Assembly: GCF_001907975.1 (NCBI RefSeq)
Contig: NZ_CP017834.1
Coordinates: 451,016-515,015 of the forward strand
Source of the DNA: Silvanigrella aquatica
Lineage (GTDB): Bacteria; Bdellovibrionota_B; Oligoflexia; Silvanigrellales; Silvanigrellaceae
DNA length: 64,000 bases
Reading direction: 5' to 3'
Under the pieces are notes generated by a model. That model was not told the origin of the DNA, searched no databases, and was given only the letters and a program-made list of their open reading frames with translations. Every line of letters starts with the position of its first letter. The first letter of the stretch is position 1. A program made the translations under genes and the position numbers. Positions 9,866 through 19,169 of this stretch are shown piece by piece.

Positions 9866-12800
9866 TGAGATAGTGTTATATATATATAATTTAAATGTTA
9901 AAGGTATTTTTATTTGGGAAGAAAATAATAATATTAAATTATTCATACCTAAAAATATTGAAAAACATGAATTTGATACAAATTTTATAAAGACAAATAA
10001 GGAAAAATTTATTCATGTATTAAAAGAAAATAATTTAAATACAAAAGAAATTAAAATTCTTAAAACTTCTTTTAAAAATACAGAATTATCTTTTTCTCAA
10101 GAAAGATTATTGTATATTGATAGATTGGATGAAGAAAATAATCATTATAATTTGCCAATATTATTCAAGTTTCCTGAAAACATAAATTTAAATTCACTTT
10201 TGAAAGCTTTAAATTTAATTTTAAAAAAACATGAAATATTAAGAACTATAATCAAGAAAGAAAATGGTAATTATTATCAAATAGTAGAGGAATGTATTAA
10301 AGAATGTGATGTTTTTTTTCATAAGAAATATGAAACAAAATCATCATTTGAATATGAACTATATAATGACTTTAATTATAAATATAATTTATTAAATGAG
10401 ATTCCTATTAAGTTTTTTATTTATAGTATAGAAAATGATTTATTCTGCGAAAAATATTTATTGATACAAATTCATCATATTGCTTTTGATGGATGGTCAT
10501 CTGGAATTTTAATCAGTGAAATTGATTATTATTATAGCTATTTTGAATCTCGAAAAAGTCAAGAATTAAATAATATTTTAGAAGATACTATTCAATATAA
10601 GGATTTTGCAATATGGCAAAAGCATTTTTTGCAAAATACTGTTTATAGTGCTCAATTAAAATATTGGAAAAATAAATTAGAAAATTTTGAAACTTTAAAT
10701 TTGCCAGTTGATATTAATAGAAAAAGTAATAAATCTTATGGATTCGATATCCCATTTGAATTAGATTATGAATCTTCATTGAAATTAATAAACTTAGCAA
10801 AAAGTATGAATGTCAGTTTATTTAGCCTTTTATTAGGTGGGTTTTATATTCTATTAATGAATTATTGCAATCAAGATGATATTATAATTGGAGTTCCTTT
10901 AGCAAATAGAAATCACAAAAATATAAAAAGTACAATTGGATTATTTGTTAATACATTGCCTATCAGAATAAAAATAGATCCAAATTCTAAAATCATTGAT
11001 TTTCTAAAATTGGTTGGTGAAGAAGTCGTAAATACACAAATAAATCAAGACATTCCTTTTGAGAAAATAGTTGAAGAACTCAAGGTTGAAAGAAATTTAT
11101 TTAAAAACCCAATTTTTCAAGTAATGTTTACAATGGGGGATTTTGAAGAAAAAATTAGTAATTTATTATTACCATATAATGAAAAATATAATTATTATAC
11201 CCCAGCTACTTTTGATTTAACTCTAGCAATGGAAGTTAATAATTCAAAAATTAAAGGCGCATTAAATTACTCAGTAAACTTATTTGAAATTGAAAATGTC
11301 AATGGAATAGTGAATTCATATATTGAAATTTTAAAAAGTATTTTATTGCTTAATGAATCAAAACAACAGTGTTATATAAAAGATATAAATTTAATTAATT
11401 CAGATCAGTATAATAAGTTTATTTTAAATAATAATTATAACTATAATTCTTTAAATAATTATAAAAGCATAATTGATATTTTTTATGAGCAAGTTAAATT
11501 GAATCCAAATGGAATAGCAATAATTTATAATGATATTTCAATTTCATATGAAAAATTAAATTTTATTACAAATCAAATTGCATTATATTTAAAAGAAAAA
11601 TATTTATTAACTTCCGAATCATTAATTTCATTGTGTTTTGACAGAAATGAATATATTATTATTGGTATTTTATCGATTTTAAAATCAGGTGCAGCATATG
11701 TACCAATTGATCCAAATTTTCCTGATGATAGAATTAAATATATTATCTCGGATTCAAATTCTCTCTTAGTTATTTCTAACGAAAAATATCAAAATAAGTT
11801 AAGAGGTCTTTTTGGGGAAAAATATAATGATTTTATTCTTCCAATAGATTCTATAAAATTTTTGGAAGAAGTTGATTCAATGCCAAGAGATGACATTGAA
11901 GTAAAAAGAAATTTAAACAGTTTAGCATATGTTATTTATACATCAGGGACTACTGGAAAACCAAAAGGAGTTCTAATAGAACAATTGGGGGTTGTTAACT
12001 TAATTAGAGAGTTAAGTAAAAATTATGAAATGTCAAATGATACTGACTCAGAAACAATGGTATTATTGGCAAACTTTGTATTTGATGCCTCAATTGAACA
12101 AATATTTCTTGCAATATTAAATGGCTTTAGGTTATTAATTGTTCCAAATAATTTGTGGCTCGATAAGAAAGAATTTTTAAATTACTTAAATCATAATAAC
12201 GCTACCCATATAGATGGAACACCAAGTCTCCTAAGTCAATATGACTTTAATTCATTAAAGTCATTAAAAAGATTAGTTTTCGGAGGCGAAAAGCTCAATT
12301 CGGAAATTTTTGAAAAAATTAAATCAAATTGTAATTTTAAAATTATAAATACATATGGACCGACAGAGGCAACTGTTACTGCAATTTTAAATACAGATCA
12401 GGAGAATCCAGTATATATTGGTAAACCAATTAAAAATGTAACTTCTTATGTTGTAAATTATAATTTAAAGCCTGTCCCAATTGGCGCAATAGGTGAATTA
12501 TGCATTGGTGGAATTGCTCTTGCTCGAGGATATTTAAAGAATATTGAATTAACAGATTCAAAATTTATTTTAAATCCATTTCAATCAGAATGTGAAAAAA
12601 TAATAAATATAAATTCTAAAATTTATAAAACGGGAGACCTTGTAAGATGGCGTTTAGATGGAAATTTAGAATATATAGGAAGAAGTGATTGCCAAATAAA
12701 AATCAGAGGATACAGAGTTGAGATTAGTGAAATTGAAAATACGATACTTTCTTATGAGAATATTAGCCAATGTGTTGTAGTTTTAAAATCAATGATTAGC

Positions 12801-14027
12801 GGTAATATAAATACTTCCGAAGTAAATTATTTAATAGCCTATTATATGTCAGATAAAAAAATTTGTGAAATTAGTTTATTAAGTTATTTAGAAAAGTATT
12901 TGCCAACATATATGATTCCTAGTCAGTTTATTCATTTAAATGAATTGCCTTTAACTGTAAATGGAAAAATTGATATAAAAGCATTAAAATATCAGCCAAT
13001 TATTGAAAATAAGAATAATATTCCTCCAAGAAATATTCTAGAGGATAAAGTATCCCAAATATGGTCTGATATTTTATCAATTCCAAAGGATCAAATAAGT
13101 ATATTTGATAGCTTTTACAAAATTGGAGGAAATAGTATTTTATCAATAATGTTAATTGATAAAATTAATGAGATATTTGATATAAACTTAAAAGTTTCTG
13201 AAATTATTTTAAATAATACAATTGAAAATATAGCAAGTATAATTTATTTTAGAGATAATTCCTTAAATTTAATTAGCAATATAAACTTTAGTATCAGTAA
13301 TAAAAATATGTTTATGATTCATCCAGGAGATGGGGGCTGTGAAATTTATTTTTCGCTAGCTCATGCACTAAGAGATAATTTTAAATGTTACGGTGTCGAG
13401 TCTTATAATCTTTATAATGAAAATAAAATTTTATGCATATCTGAATTATCTGAATTTTATTTAAAAAATATTGATAAAATAATGGGTATCAATAAATCAG
13501 ATGAGTATCATTTATTTGGTTGGTGTTTTGGAGGATTAATAGCGCTTCAGATTGCAAAAATTTTAGAAAATAGAGGTGTAGAAAAAATAAATTTATATTT
13601 ATTAGATTCTTTTTTTATTGATAAAGATTTAAAATTAAATATAAGTGATATAAAGCCTGATAATGAAACATTAATAAATCATTTTAAATTGCTATATCAG
13701 GGTTTACCCATTGATAATTATTTAAATAAATTAGTTAGTAATTATGAATATGATGCGCAAGTTTTAAAGAATTATCATGAATTTAAATTGAAAAAATCTA
13801 AGCTTGTTTTATTTAAATCAATGATTAAAGGTGGTAATTTAGATGAATTAGAAGAGATTTTATTTAATAAAGAATATAATAATATTGATAAATTATTTGA
13901 AAATAAAAAAAATATTTATTTAGTTAAAATGCATAATAGTAATCATGATAATATTTTAAAGGATGAAGAATTAATTGTTAGTCAAATAATTAAAGGTAAA
14001 GGAAATTTTTGTGAATTTAGTAATTAA
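9855..14027 (+). CDS. Nonribosomal peptide synthetase, terminal module (docking-C-A-PCP-TE)
   Basis: I chose ATG 9855, 11 bases inside the previous gene and after GGA; an upstream in-frame TTG at 9843 is less likely. About 1,390 residues. The first ~60 resemble the TubC N-terminal docking domain (IVLYIYNLNVKGIFIWEENN), which mates with the tail of the preceding synthetase. A condensation domain follows (IHHIAFDGW near 207), then an adenylation domain (TSGTTGKPKG near 697), a carrier (IGGNS near 1,092) and a C-terminal thioesterase (MIHPGDGG near 1,155). The nucleophile elbow reads GWCFGG, with Cys near 1,224 where most such domains have Ser; DSFFID and HNSNHDN could supply the acid and base. 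The by-eye specificity reading D-A-E-D-V-G-T-V-T has acidic residues at the two positions that often face a basic side chain (Lys, Orn or Arg). This protein adds the last residue and releases the product. Confidence 0.95.
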   Translation: MNYNEIVLYIYNLNVKGIFIWEENNNIKLFIPKNIEKHEFDTNFIKTNKEKFIHVLKENNLNTKEIKILKTSFKNTELSFSQERLLYIDRLDEENNHYNLPILFKFPENINLNSLLKALNLILKKHEILRTIIKKENGNYYQIVEECIKECDVFFHKKYETKSSFEYELYNDFNYKYNLLNEIPIKFFIYSIENDLFCEKYLLIQIHHIAFDGWSSGILISEIDYYYSYFESRKSQELNNILEDTIQYKDFAIWQKHFLQNTVYSAQLKYWKNKLENFETLNLPVDINRKSNKSYGFDIPFELDYESSLKLINLAKSMNVSLFSLLLGGFYILLMNYCNQDDIIIGVPLANRNHKNIKSTIGLFVNTLPIRIKIDPNSKIIDFLKLVGEEVVNTQINQDIPFEKIVEELKVERNLFKNPIFQVMFTMGDFEEKISNLLLPYNEKYNYYTPATFDLTLAMEVNNSKIKGALNYSVNLFEIENVNGIVNSYIEILKSILLLNESKQQCYIKDINLINSDQYNKFILNNNYNYNSLNNYKSIIDIFYEQVKLNPNGIAIIYNDISISYEKLNFITNQIALYLKEKYLLTSESLISLCFDRNEYIIIGILSILKSGAAYVPIDPNFPDDRIKYIISDSNSLLVISNEKYQNKLRGLFGEKYNDFILPIDSIKFLEEVDSMPRDDIEVKRNLNSLAYVIYTSGTTGKPKGVLIEQLGVVNLIRELSKNYEMSNDTDSETMVLLANFVFDASIEQIFLAILNGFRLLIVPNNLWLDKKEFLNYLNHNNATHIDGTPSLLSQYDFNSLKSLKRLVFGGEKLNSEIFEKIKSNCNFKIINTYGPTEATVTAILNTDQENPVYIGKPIKNVTSYVVNYNLKPVPIGAIGELCIGGIALARGYLKNIELTDSKFILNPFQSECEKIININSKIYKTGDLVRWRLDGNLEYIGRSDCQIKIRGYRVEISEIENTILSYENISQCVVVLKSMISGNINTSEVNYLIAYYMSDKKICEISLLSYLEKYLPTYMIPSQFIHLNELPLTVNGKIDIKALKYQPIIENKNNIPPRNILEDKVSQIWSDILSIPKDQISIFDSFYKIGGNSILSIMLIDKINEIFDINLKVSEIILNNTIENIASIIYFRDNSLNLISNINFSISNKNMFMIHPGDGGCEIYFSLAHALRDNFKCYGVESYNLYNENKILCISELSEFYLKNIDKIMGINKSDEYHLFGWCFGGLIALQIAKILENRGVEKINLYLLDSFFIDKDLKLNISDIKPDNETLINHFKLLYQGLPIDNYLNKLVSNYEYDAQVLKNYHEFKLKKSKLVLFKSMIKGGNLDELEEILFNKEYNNIDKLFENKKNIYLVKMHNSNHDNILKDEELIVSQIIKGKGNFCEFSN

Positions 14028-15048
14028 ACTTGAAAATATCTCAAAATTTATTTATGAGAAAAAACATACTGAATGTAAGTCAATATTTTCAAAATTGAAT
14101 TATTTGTTTTCTAGGGAAAACAGTGTAAAATATCTAATAAAAAATTGCAATATTGAATTATATAGAGGTGAATCATTAGCTATAATTGGTTTAAATGGTG
14201 CTGGTAAATCTACTTTGATTAAAGTAATTTCGGGAATTATGGAACCTAGCGAGGGGAATATAAAGGTATTAAATTATTTACCTTTCAAGAGAAATCCTAA
14301 TTATTTAAAAAAAATTGGAGTTGTTTTTGGTCACAAAAGTTCATTAATATGGGATATTCCATTAAAATATAGCTTTGAATTACATAAATCTATTTATGGC
14401 ATTAATAGTAATGATTTCAAAAAAAGATTACATTATTTATTAGAATTACTTTCATTAGATGAATGCTTGGATAAAAAAGTAAAATATTTAAGCTTAGGAG
14501 AAAGGGTGAAATCAGACTTATTAATGAATATGATTCATTCACCTGAATTAATAATTTTAGATGAACCTACTGTAGGCGTAGATATGGAATCAAAAATTAT
14601 GATTAGAAATTTTATTAATTATGAAAGAGAGAAAAGTAAAACAACATTTGTAATAACATCACATGATCCTAGTGATATTGAAAATTGTTGCGACAGAATT
14701 AATATATTATCTAAAGGTGAAATTGTTTTTTCAGAGTTAACAAATAAACTCAAAGAATCTTATAATGAAATGACAAAATTTTCTGTAATAGATAATAATG
14801 ATAAATTATTAAATTTATTAAATAAAAATGAATTTAATAATTTTAAAATTGAAAACTTTGTTAATCTTGGCTCTAAAATTAATATTATTGTTAATAAAAA
14901 TTTTGAATCGAATTTTGCTAATTTTCTATTGCAATTAAGTTTAAATGATTTTGAATTAAAATCTATGTCTTTTGAAGAGATATTAGCCGATAAATTTAAA
15001 ATATATAAAAATAATTTAATTATTGATGATGAGGAAGATTATGAATAA
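14011..15048 (+). CDS. ABC transporter ATP-binding protein (exporter, ABC-2 class)
   Basis: A 345-residue nucleotide-binding subunit with Walker A GLNGAGKST, an ABC signature of the LSLGER form, Walker B LIILDEP, a D-loop TVGVD and the switch His in TSHD. The LSLGER signature and the following two membrane genes match the three-component ABC-2 exporters of COG4586/4587/3694. It starts at GTG, overlaps the synthetase stop by 17 bases and has AAAGGA upstream, so it is translationally coupled to the synthetase. The likely job is export of the peptide, which also gives self-protection. The cargo is inferred only from the neighbourhood. Confidence 0.9.
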   Translation: MNLVIKLENISKFIYEKKHTECKSIFSKLNYLFSRENSVKYLIKNCNIELYRGESLAIIGLNGAGKSTLIKVISGIMEPSEGNIKVLNYLPFKRNPNYLKKIGVVFGHKSSLIWDIPLKYSFELHKSIYGINSNDFKKRLHYLLELLSLDECLDKKVKYLSLGERVKSDLLMNMIHSPELIILDEPTVGVDMESKIMIRNFINYEREKSKTTFVITSHDPSDIENCCDRINILSKGEIVFSELTNKLKESYNEMTKFSVIDNNDKLLNLLNKNEFNNFKIENFVNLGSKINIIVNKNFESNFANFLLQLSLNDFELKSMSFEEILADKFKIYKNNLIIDDEEDYE

Positions 15049-15844
15049 TTGTAGTATTTTTTTGAATTCAAAAAAGCTATTCAAATTTATTAAAATTTAC
15101 TCATATGAAGTTCTTTCTAATAAGGGATCTATATTTAGTGAGTTAATTGCTAGCCTTTTCTTTCCTATTTTGATTCAGCTATTGACATGGACATATATTT
15201 ATTCAAAGAATGATGATATTCTTTTATATTCTCGTGAAAAGATGATTTTATATATTATTATTACTGTTTTTCTTGTTAATTTAAACAATGGGCATGATAT
15301 TATTTATGAAACTTCAAATAGAATAAAATCTGGATTAATTGATACATATAGTATAAAGCCAATAGATTATAATAACTTTCAATTTTTTTCATTTATCGGC
15401 AAGAATTTTATAGTAATTGTAATATCATTAATAATTATATCATCAATAAACATAATTTTTGGAAATTTATTATTTTTATTCCCTGTCATTATATTTGTTT
15501 TGGTTTCACAATATATTTGCTTTCAATTATCTTACATATTTGGATTATCGAGTTTTTGGTTTGTCAATTATGGGTTTCTTACCTTTTTATATTATTCATT
15601 AACTAATATATTTGGTGGAGTATTATTACCAATAGAGTTTTGGCCAGAACCGTTTCAAACAATTCTTAGGTATAATCCATTCAGATTAACTGTGTCAGGA
15701 ATTCCAGATTTAATTTTAAATCCAAATATCTATTCTTTTCTACAACTTTCAGCACTATTTTTATTTTATGGTATATTATTTAACTTAATAATTAAATATT
15801 TAAAAAATAAAGCTATAAATAAATACATCTCATATGGGGGTTAA
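15041..15844 (+). CDS. ABC-2 family transporter permease, first subunit
   Basis: About 267 residues from ATG 15041, which is preceded by GAGGA and overlaps the ATPase stop; the longer frame from 15023 lacks a better site. There are about six hydrophobic segments, including FFPILIQLLTWTYIY, MILYIIITVFLVNL, FIVIVISLIIISSI and LFPVIIFVLVS. The motif WPEPFQTILRYNPF near the C-terminal third is typical of the COG4587 permeases that pair with a COG4586 ATPase. It forms half of the membrane channel with the next gene. Confidence 0.82.
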   Translation: MNNCSIFLNSKKLFKFIKIYSYEVLSNKGSIFSELIASLFFPILIQLLTWTYIYSKNDDILLYSREKMILYIIITVFLVNLNNGHDIIYETSNRIKSGLIDTYSIKPIDYNNFQFFSFIGKNFIVIVISLIIISSINIIFGNLLFLFPVIIFVLVSQYICFQLSYIFGLSSFWFVNYGFLTFLYYSLTNIFGGVLLPIEFWPEPFQTILRYNPFRLTVSGIPDLILNPNIYSFLQLSALFLFYGILFNLIIKYLKNKAINKYISYGG

Positions 15845-16621
15845 ATGTCAATAAAAATTTTATTTAAAACTTTATATTATAATTTTAAAACAGAGTTGAG
15901 TTATAAATTTGATTTTATTAGTGATTTTATTTTAACATTATCTTATTATACTTTTATACTCTATCTTTTTAAAATCATATTTTCTTATAATAATTCTTTT
16001 GATTTTTGGAGAATTGAAGATTTTTATATTTCTTTTTTAGTATTTTTATCAATGAATTTTATTTTAGAAGCTACAAGTGATTCTTTAAATGACTTTTTTG
16101 ACAAGTTATTTCAAGGAAAAATTGATTCATATTTGTGTAAGCCGATTAAATTTTATTTTTTAATTTTTATCAGTTTTATGATGCCTACAAAAATTTTAAT
16201 CGCAATAATTTTTAATATATATATGTTTTTTTACTTATATTTTAATAATTACTTTAATAGTTTTAAAAATTTAATATTGTTTTTAGTCTCTATTATAATT
16301 GTAAATATTATAAATATATTATTTACATTTATAATTCACTCATTAACTTTACTTTCAGATAAAAATTTATCTGTTGGAGTTATACAGTATAATATTATGC
16401 AATTGTGTTTTGTACCGCCAACAGTATTTAGTATAAGCACATTGACTACATTGGTCATAATATTACCAACAATTGTAAGTTCTGCTATTCCAGTATTAAT
16501 CTTAATATACAGCAAATATTATTTCTTGTATTTATTGTTAATACCATTAATAATAATGACATTAATATCAATTATTATTATCAAAAAATTTATGAATTTT
16601 GTAAGATATTTTGGAGGATAA
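15845..16621 (+). CDS. ABC-2 family transporter permease, second subunit
   Basis: A 258-residue membrane protein with about six hydrophobic segments and an internal KLFQGKIDSYLCKPI stretch, which matches the GxxDxxLxKPI loop of COG3694 permeases (the preceding subunit has the related SGLIDTYSIKPI). Its ATG directly follows the stop of the first permease, after a G-rich ribosome site. The two permeases presumably form a heterodimer driven by the ATPase just upstream. Confidence 0.8.
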   Translation: MSIKILFKTLYYNFKTELSYKFDFISDFILTLSYYTFILYLFKIIFSYNNSFDFWRIEDFYISFLVFLSMNFILEATSDSLNDFFDKLFQGKIDSYLCKPIKFYFLIFISFMMPTKILIAIIFNIYMFFYLYFNNYFNSFKNLILFLVSIIIVNIINILFTFIIHSLTLLSDKNLSVGVIQYNIMQLCFVPPTVFSISTLTTLVIILPTIVSSAIPVLILIYSKYYFLYLLLIPLIIMTLISIIIIKKFMNFVRYFGG

Positions 16622-16674
16622 ATTAAAATTTAGTAGTTTTGTTTTTTTAGTGAGATTTTAATAGGGTTAGTTAA

Positions 16675-18279
16675 ATGATATATGAAAAATTTTATGAATT
16701 AAATGGTGATTTTGTATCTAGCGAGATTTTTAACAATATAATTAATAATTTTGATTACAAGATAAAAATAAGTGATAAAGTAAAAAATAATATTGAATCT
16801 TCAAGAAGAACATTGGATAAGTTCGTCAATGAAAATCGGATAATTTATGGCGTGAATACGAGTATGGGAGGATTTGTAAATTATTTAGTTCCAACTGAAT
16901 TTGCTGAGGAATTGCAAAATAATTTAATTCATTCAGTCGCTTCAAATGTGGGTCAATATTTTAATGAAGTTGAAACCAGAGCCATTATGCTAGCAAGGAT
17001 AATTTCACTATCTAAAGGAGCTTCAGCAATTAAATTAAGTAATTTTCTTACTTATGTTGAAATGTTTAATAAAAATATTTTTCCTTGTATTCCTGAAAAG
17101 GGTTCATTAGGTGCAAGTGGTGATTTAGGGCCATTGTCGTTTATTGCTTTAGCTGGAATTGGAAAATGGAAAGTTCGTTATCGAGGAGAAATAATTGACG
17201 CTCAGGAAGCATTACAAAGTGCAGATATAGTACCCATGAAATTGAGCTATAAAGAGGGACTTGCGTTAATAAATGGAACTTCAGCAATGGTGGGTACGGG
17301 GCTCCATAATTGGTTTAAAGCTAGTCAATTGTTAAAAATATATGACTTTGTTTCAGCATTGTCATTTGAAGGATTAAGAACAAAATTAAAGCCTTTTGAT
17401 CCTAAGGTTCATAAGAGAAAATTACATACTGGTCAATTTAAAAATGCTCAAAATATTTTTAGAATATTAAGTACAAGTAGTTTAATTATTGATGAACAAA
17501 GTGAAGAGAAAAAAATTCAGGCTCAATGCACAAATAATGTAAAATGCTTAAACCATCAAATTGAAGATGCCTATTCATTAAGGTGTACTCCACAAATACT
17601 TGGACCAGTAATAGATTCAATGGAATTTATAAAAAATACTTTAGAAAATGAATTAAATTCCAGTAGTGATAATCCTTTAATTTTATCTGATGAAAATGAT
17701 GTTTTTCATAATGGACATTTTCATGGACAATATATTTCAATGGTAATGGATTATTTATCAATAAATTTAACTACTATTTCAAATCTCTCTGATAGACGAA
17801 TTGATCGTTTTATGGATAAAAATAATAGTAATGGACTCCCTCCTTTTTTATGTAAAGAAAACCAAGGGCTGCGTTTGGGATTAATGGGTAGTCAATTCAT
17901 GAGTACCTCAATTACTGCTGAAAATCGTTCTCTTTGCGTTCCTTTATCAATTCAAACCTTAACTTCTACAGGTGATTTTCAAGATATTGTTTCAATGGGC
18001 TTAATTGCATCTAGAAGAGCAAGAGAAATTTTAAACAACACATATTATATTGTAGGTTTAGAATTAATATGTGCATGTCAAGCAATTGATATAAGAGAAG
18101 GTCAACATTTAATTTCAGATTTATCGAAGATTTTATATAATGAAGTAAGAAAAACTTGTCCTTTTTTTAATAATGACATTTGTATAACTCCATATATTGA
18201 AAATATTATAAGCATATTGCAAAATAATAGATTTATAAATGAATTAAATGAAATTCTTATTAATCGTATTAGTAATTAA
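16675..18279 (+). CDS. MIO-dependent aromatic amino acid aminomutase or ammonia-lyase
   Basis: A 534-residue member of the histidine/phenylalanine ammonia-lyase fold. The self-cyclising triad that forms the MIO electrophile is A147-S148-G149, within GSLGASGDLGPLS. The catalytic Tyr is Y58 in YGVNTSMGGF. Further family blocks are LINGTSAMVG, LRCTPQILGP, LNSSSDNP and FHGQYISM. YGVNTSMGGF and the GKWKVRYRG segment look most like the bacterial phenylalanine aminomutase of the andrimid pathway (AdmH), not HutH. In a peptide cluster this suggests conversion of L-Phe or L-Tyr to the beta-amino acid used by a synthetase. A lyase giving cinnamate or coumarate cannot be excluded, and cinnamate could be an acyl starter. 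It sits 53 bases after the permease. Confidence 0.85.
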   Translation: MIYEKFYELNGDFVSSEIFNNIINNFDYKIKISDKVKNNIESSRRTLDKFVNENRIIYGVNTSMGGFVNYLVPTEFAEELQNNLIHSVASNVGQYFNEVETRAIMLARIISLSKGASAIKLSNFLTYVEMFNKNIFPCIPEKGSLGASGDLGPLSFIALAGIGKWKVRYRGEIIDAQEALQSADIVPMKLSYKEGLALINGTSAMVGTGLHNWFKASQLLKIYDFVSALSFEGLRTKLKPFDPKVHKRKLHTGQFKNAQNIFRILSTSSLIIDEQSEEKKIQAQCTNNVKCLNHQIEDAYSLRCTPQILGPVIDSMEFIKNTLENELNSSSDNPLILSDENDVFHNGHFHGQYISMVMDYLSINLTTISNLSDRRIDRFMDKNNSNGLPPFLCKENQGLRLGLMGSQFMSTSITAENRSLCVPLSIQTLTSTGDFQDIVSMGLIASRRAREILNNTYYIVGLELICACQAIDIREGQHLISDLSKILYNEVRKTCPFFNNDICITPYIENIISILQNNRFINELNEILINRISN

Positions 18280-18298
18280 AAAATAAAGGTATTAAATA

Positions 18299-19138
18299 AT
18301 GAATAAATTAAATAGTATTGGATTGTCCATTCCAGAAAAAAATTTTATTGTTGATATTGAACATAAAGTTATGTTTAATCCAATTTCATTTAGCCCCTCA
18401 AAAGAAGGGGCTATAGGCGATGAAATTATATCTCCAAAATATTCTGAAATTAATAATTATACATGGAAAAAGCTTTTCTATAATCAATTTAATTGTATTA
18501 AAAATGATGTATGTGATGAATTTATAAATGGAATTAATTTATTGAATATTGATAGAAAAAAAATTCCAAAACTTTCGTCAGTTAGTAAAAAACTTAAATC
18601 AATTACTAATTGGGAAATTATGCGCGTAGAAGGATTAGTATATCCAAGATACTTTTTTGAGCTTCTTGCAAATAAATTATTTCCATGTACTGATTTTATA
18701 AGAGATATTTCAGAATTAAATTATATTAGATCACCAGATATTTTTCATGATCAGTTTGGACATTTACCTTTAATTTCGGATCATAAATTTGCAAATTTTT
18801 TTCATTTATTTGGATTAGCTGGGACTAAAGCAAAAAATGATGAAGAAATTGAATGGTTTAATAGAATTTATTGGTATACGGCTGAATTTGGTATTATGAA
18901 AAATAAAATAGAAAACTCATCTAAAAAAATATATGGAGCCGGATTAATTTCTTCTAAGTCTGAATTTATGAACTTTTATTCAAATAATATTGAAGTATTT
19001 CATTTAGATATCGACTATATGGCAAAAAATACTATTGTTGATATAAATGATTTCCAAAAATACTTTTTTGAGATTGAATCATTTGAAGAGTTAGAGTATA
19101 AATTCACAAATTGGGCAACAAAAAATGAATTTTTATGA
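18299..19138 (+). CDS. Pterin-dependent aromatic amino acid hydroxylase (phenylalanine hydroxylase family)
   Basis: This 279-residue protein is close in length to bacterial phenylalanine 4-monooxygenase and has no N-terminal ACT domain. The iron ligands are visible: H150 and H155 in FHDQFGHLPLI and E196 in YWYTAEFG. The RSPDIFHDQFGH block is the family signature. It would use tetrahydropterin and O2 to hydroxylate the ring of Phe, giving p-Tyr or, as in PacX of the pacidamycin pathway, m-Tyr. It follows the aminomutase by 19 bases, so the pair probably prepares a non-standard aromatic building block. Regiochemistry and the order of the two steps cannot be read from sequence. Confidence 0.88.
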   Translation: MNKLNSIGLSIPEKNFIVDIEHKVMFNPISFSPSKEGAIGDEIISPKYSEINNYTWKKLFYNQFNCIKNDVCDEFINGINLLNIDRKKIPKLSSVSKKLKSITNWEIMRVEGLVYPRYFFELLANKLFPCTDFIRDISELNYIRSPDIFHDQFGHLPLISDHKFANFFHLFGLAGTKAKNDEEIEWFNRIYWYTAEFGIMKNKIENSSKKIYGAGLISSKSEFMNFYSNNIEVFHLDIDYMAKNTIVDINDFQKYFFEIESFEELEYKFTNWATKNEFL

Positions 19139-19169
19139 ATTAATATCTGGGTAATAAGAATAATTTAAT

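Noticed and set aside
16675-18279. Histidine ammonia-lyase (HutH)
   Set aside because: No other histidine-degradation genes are nearby, and the YGVNTSMGG and GKWKVRYRG blocks fit aromatic aminomutases better.
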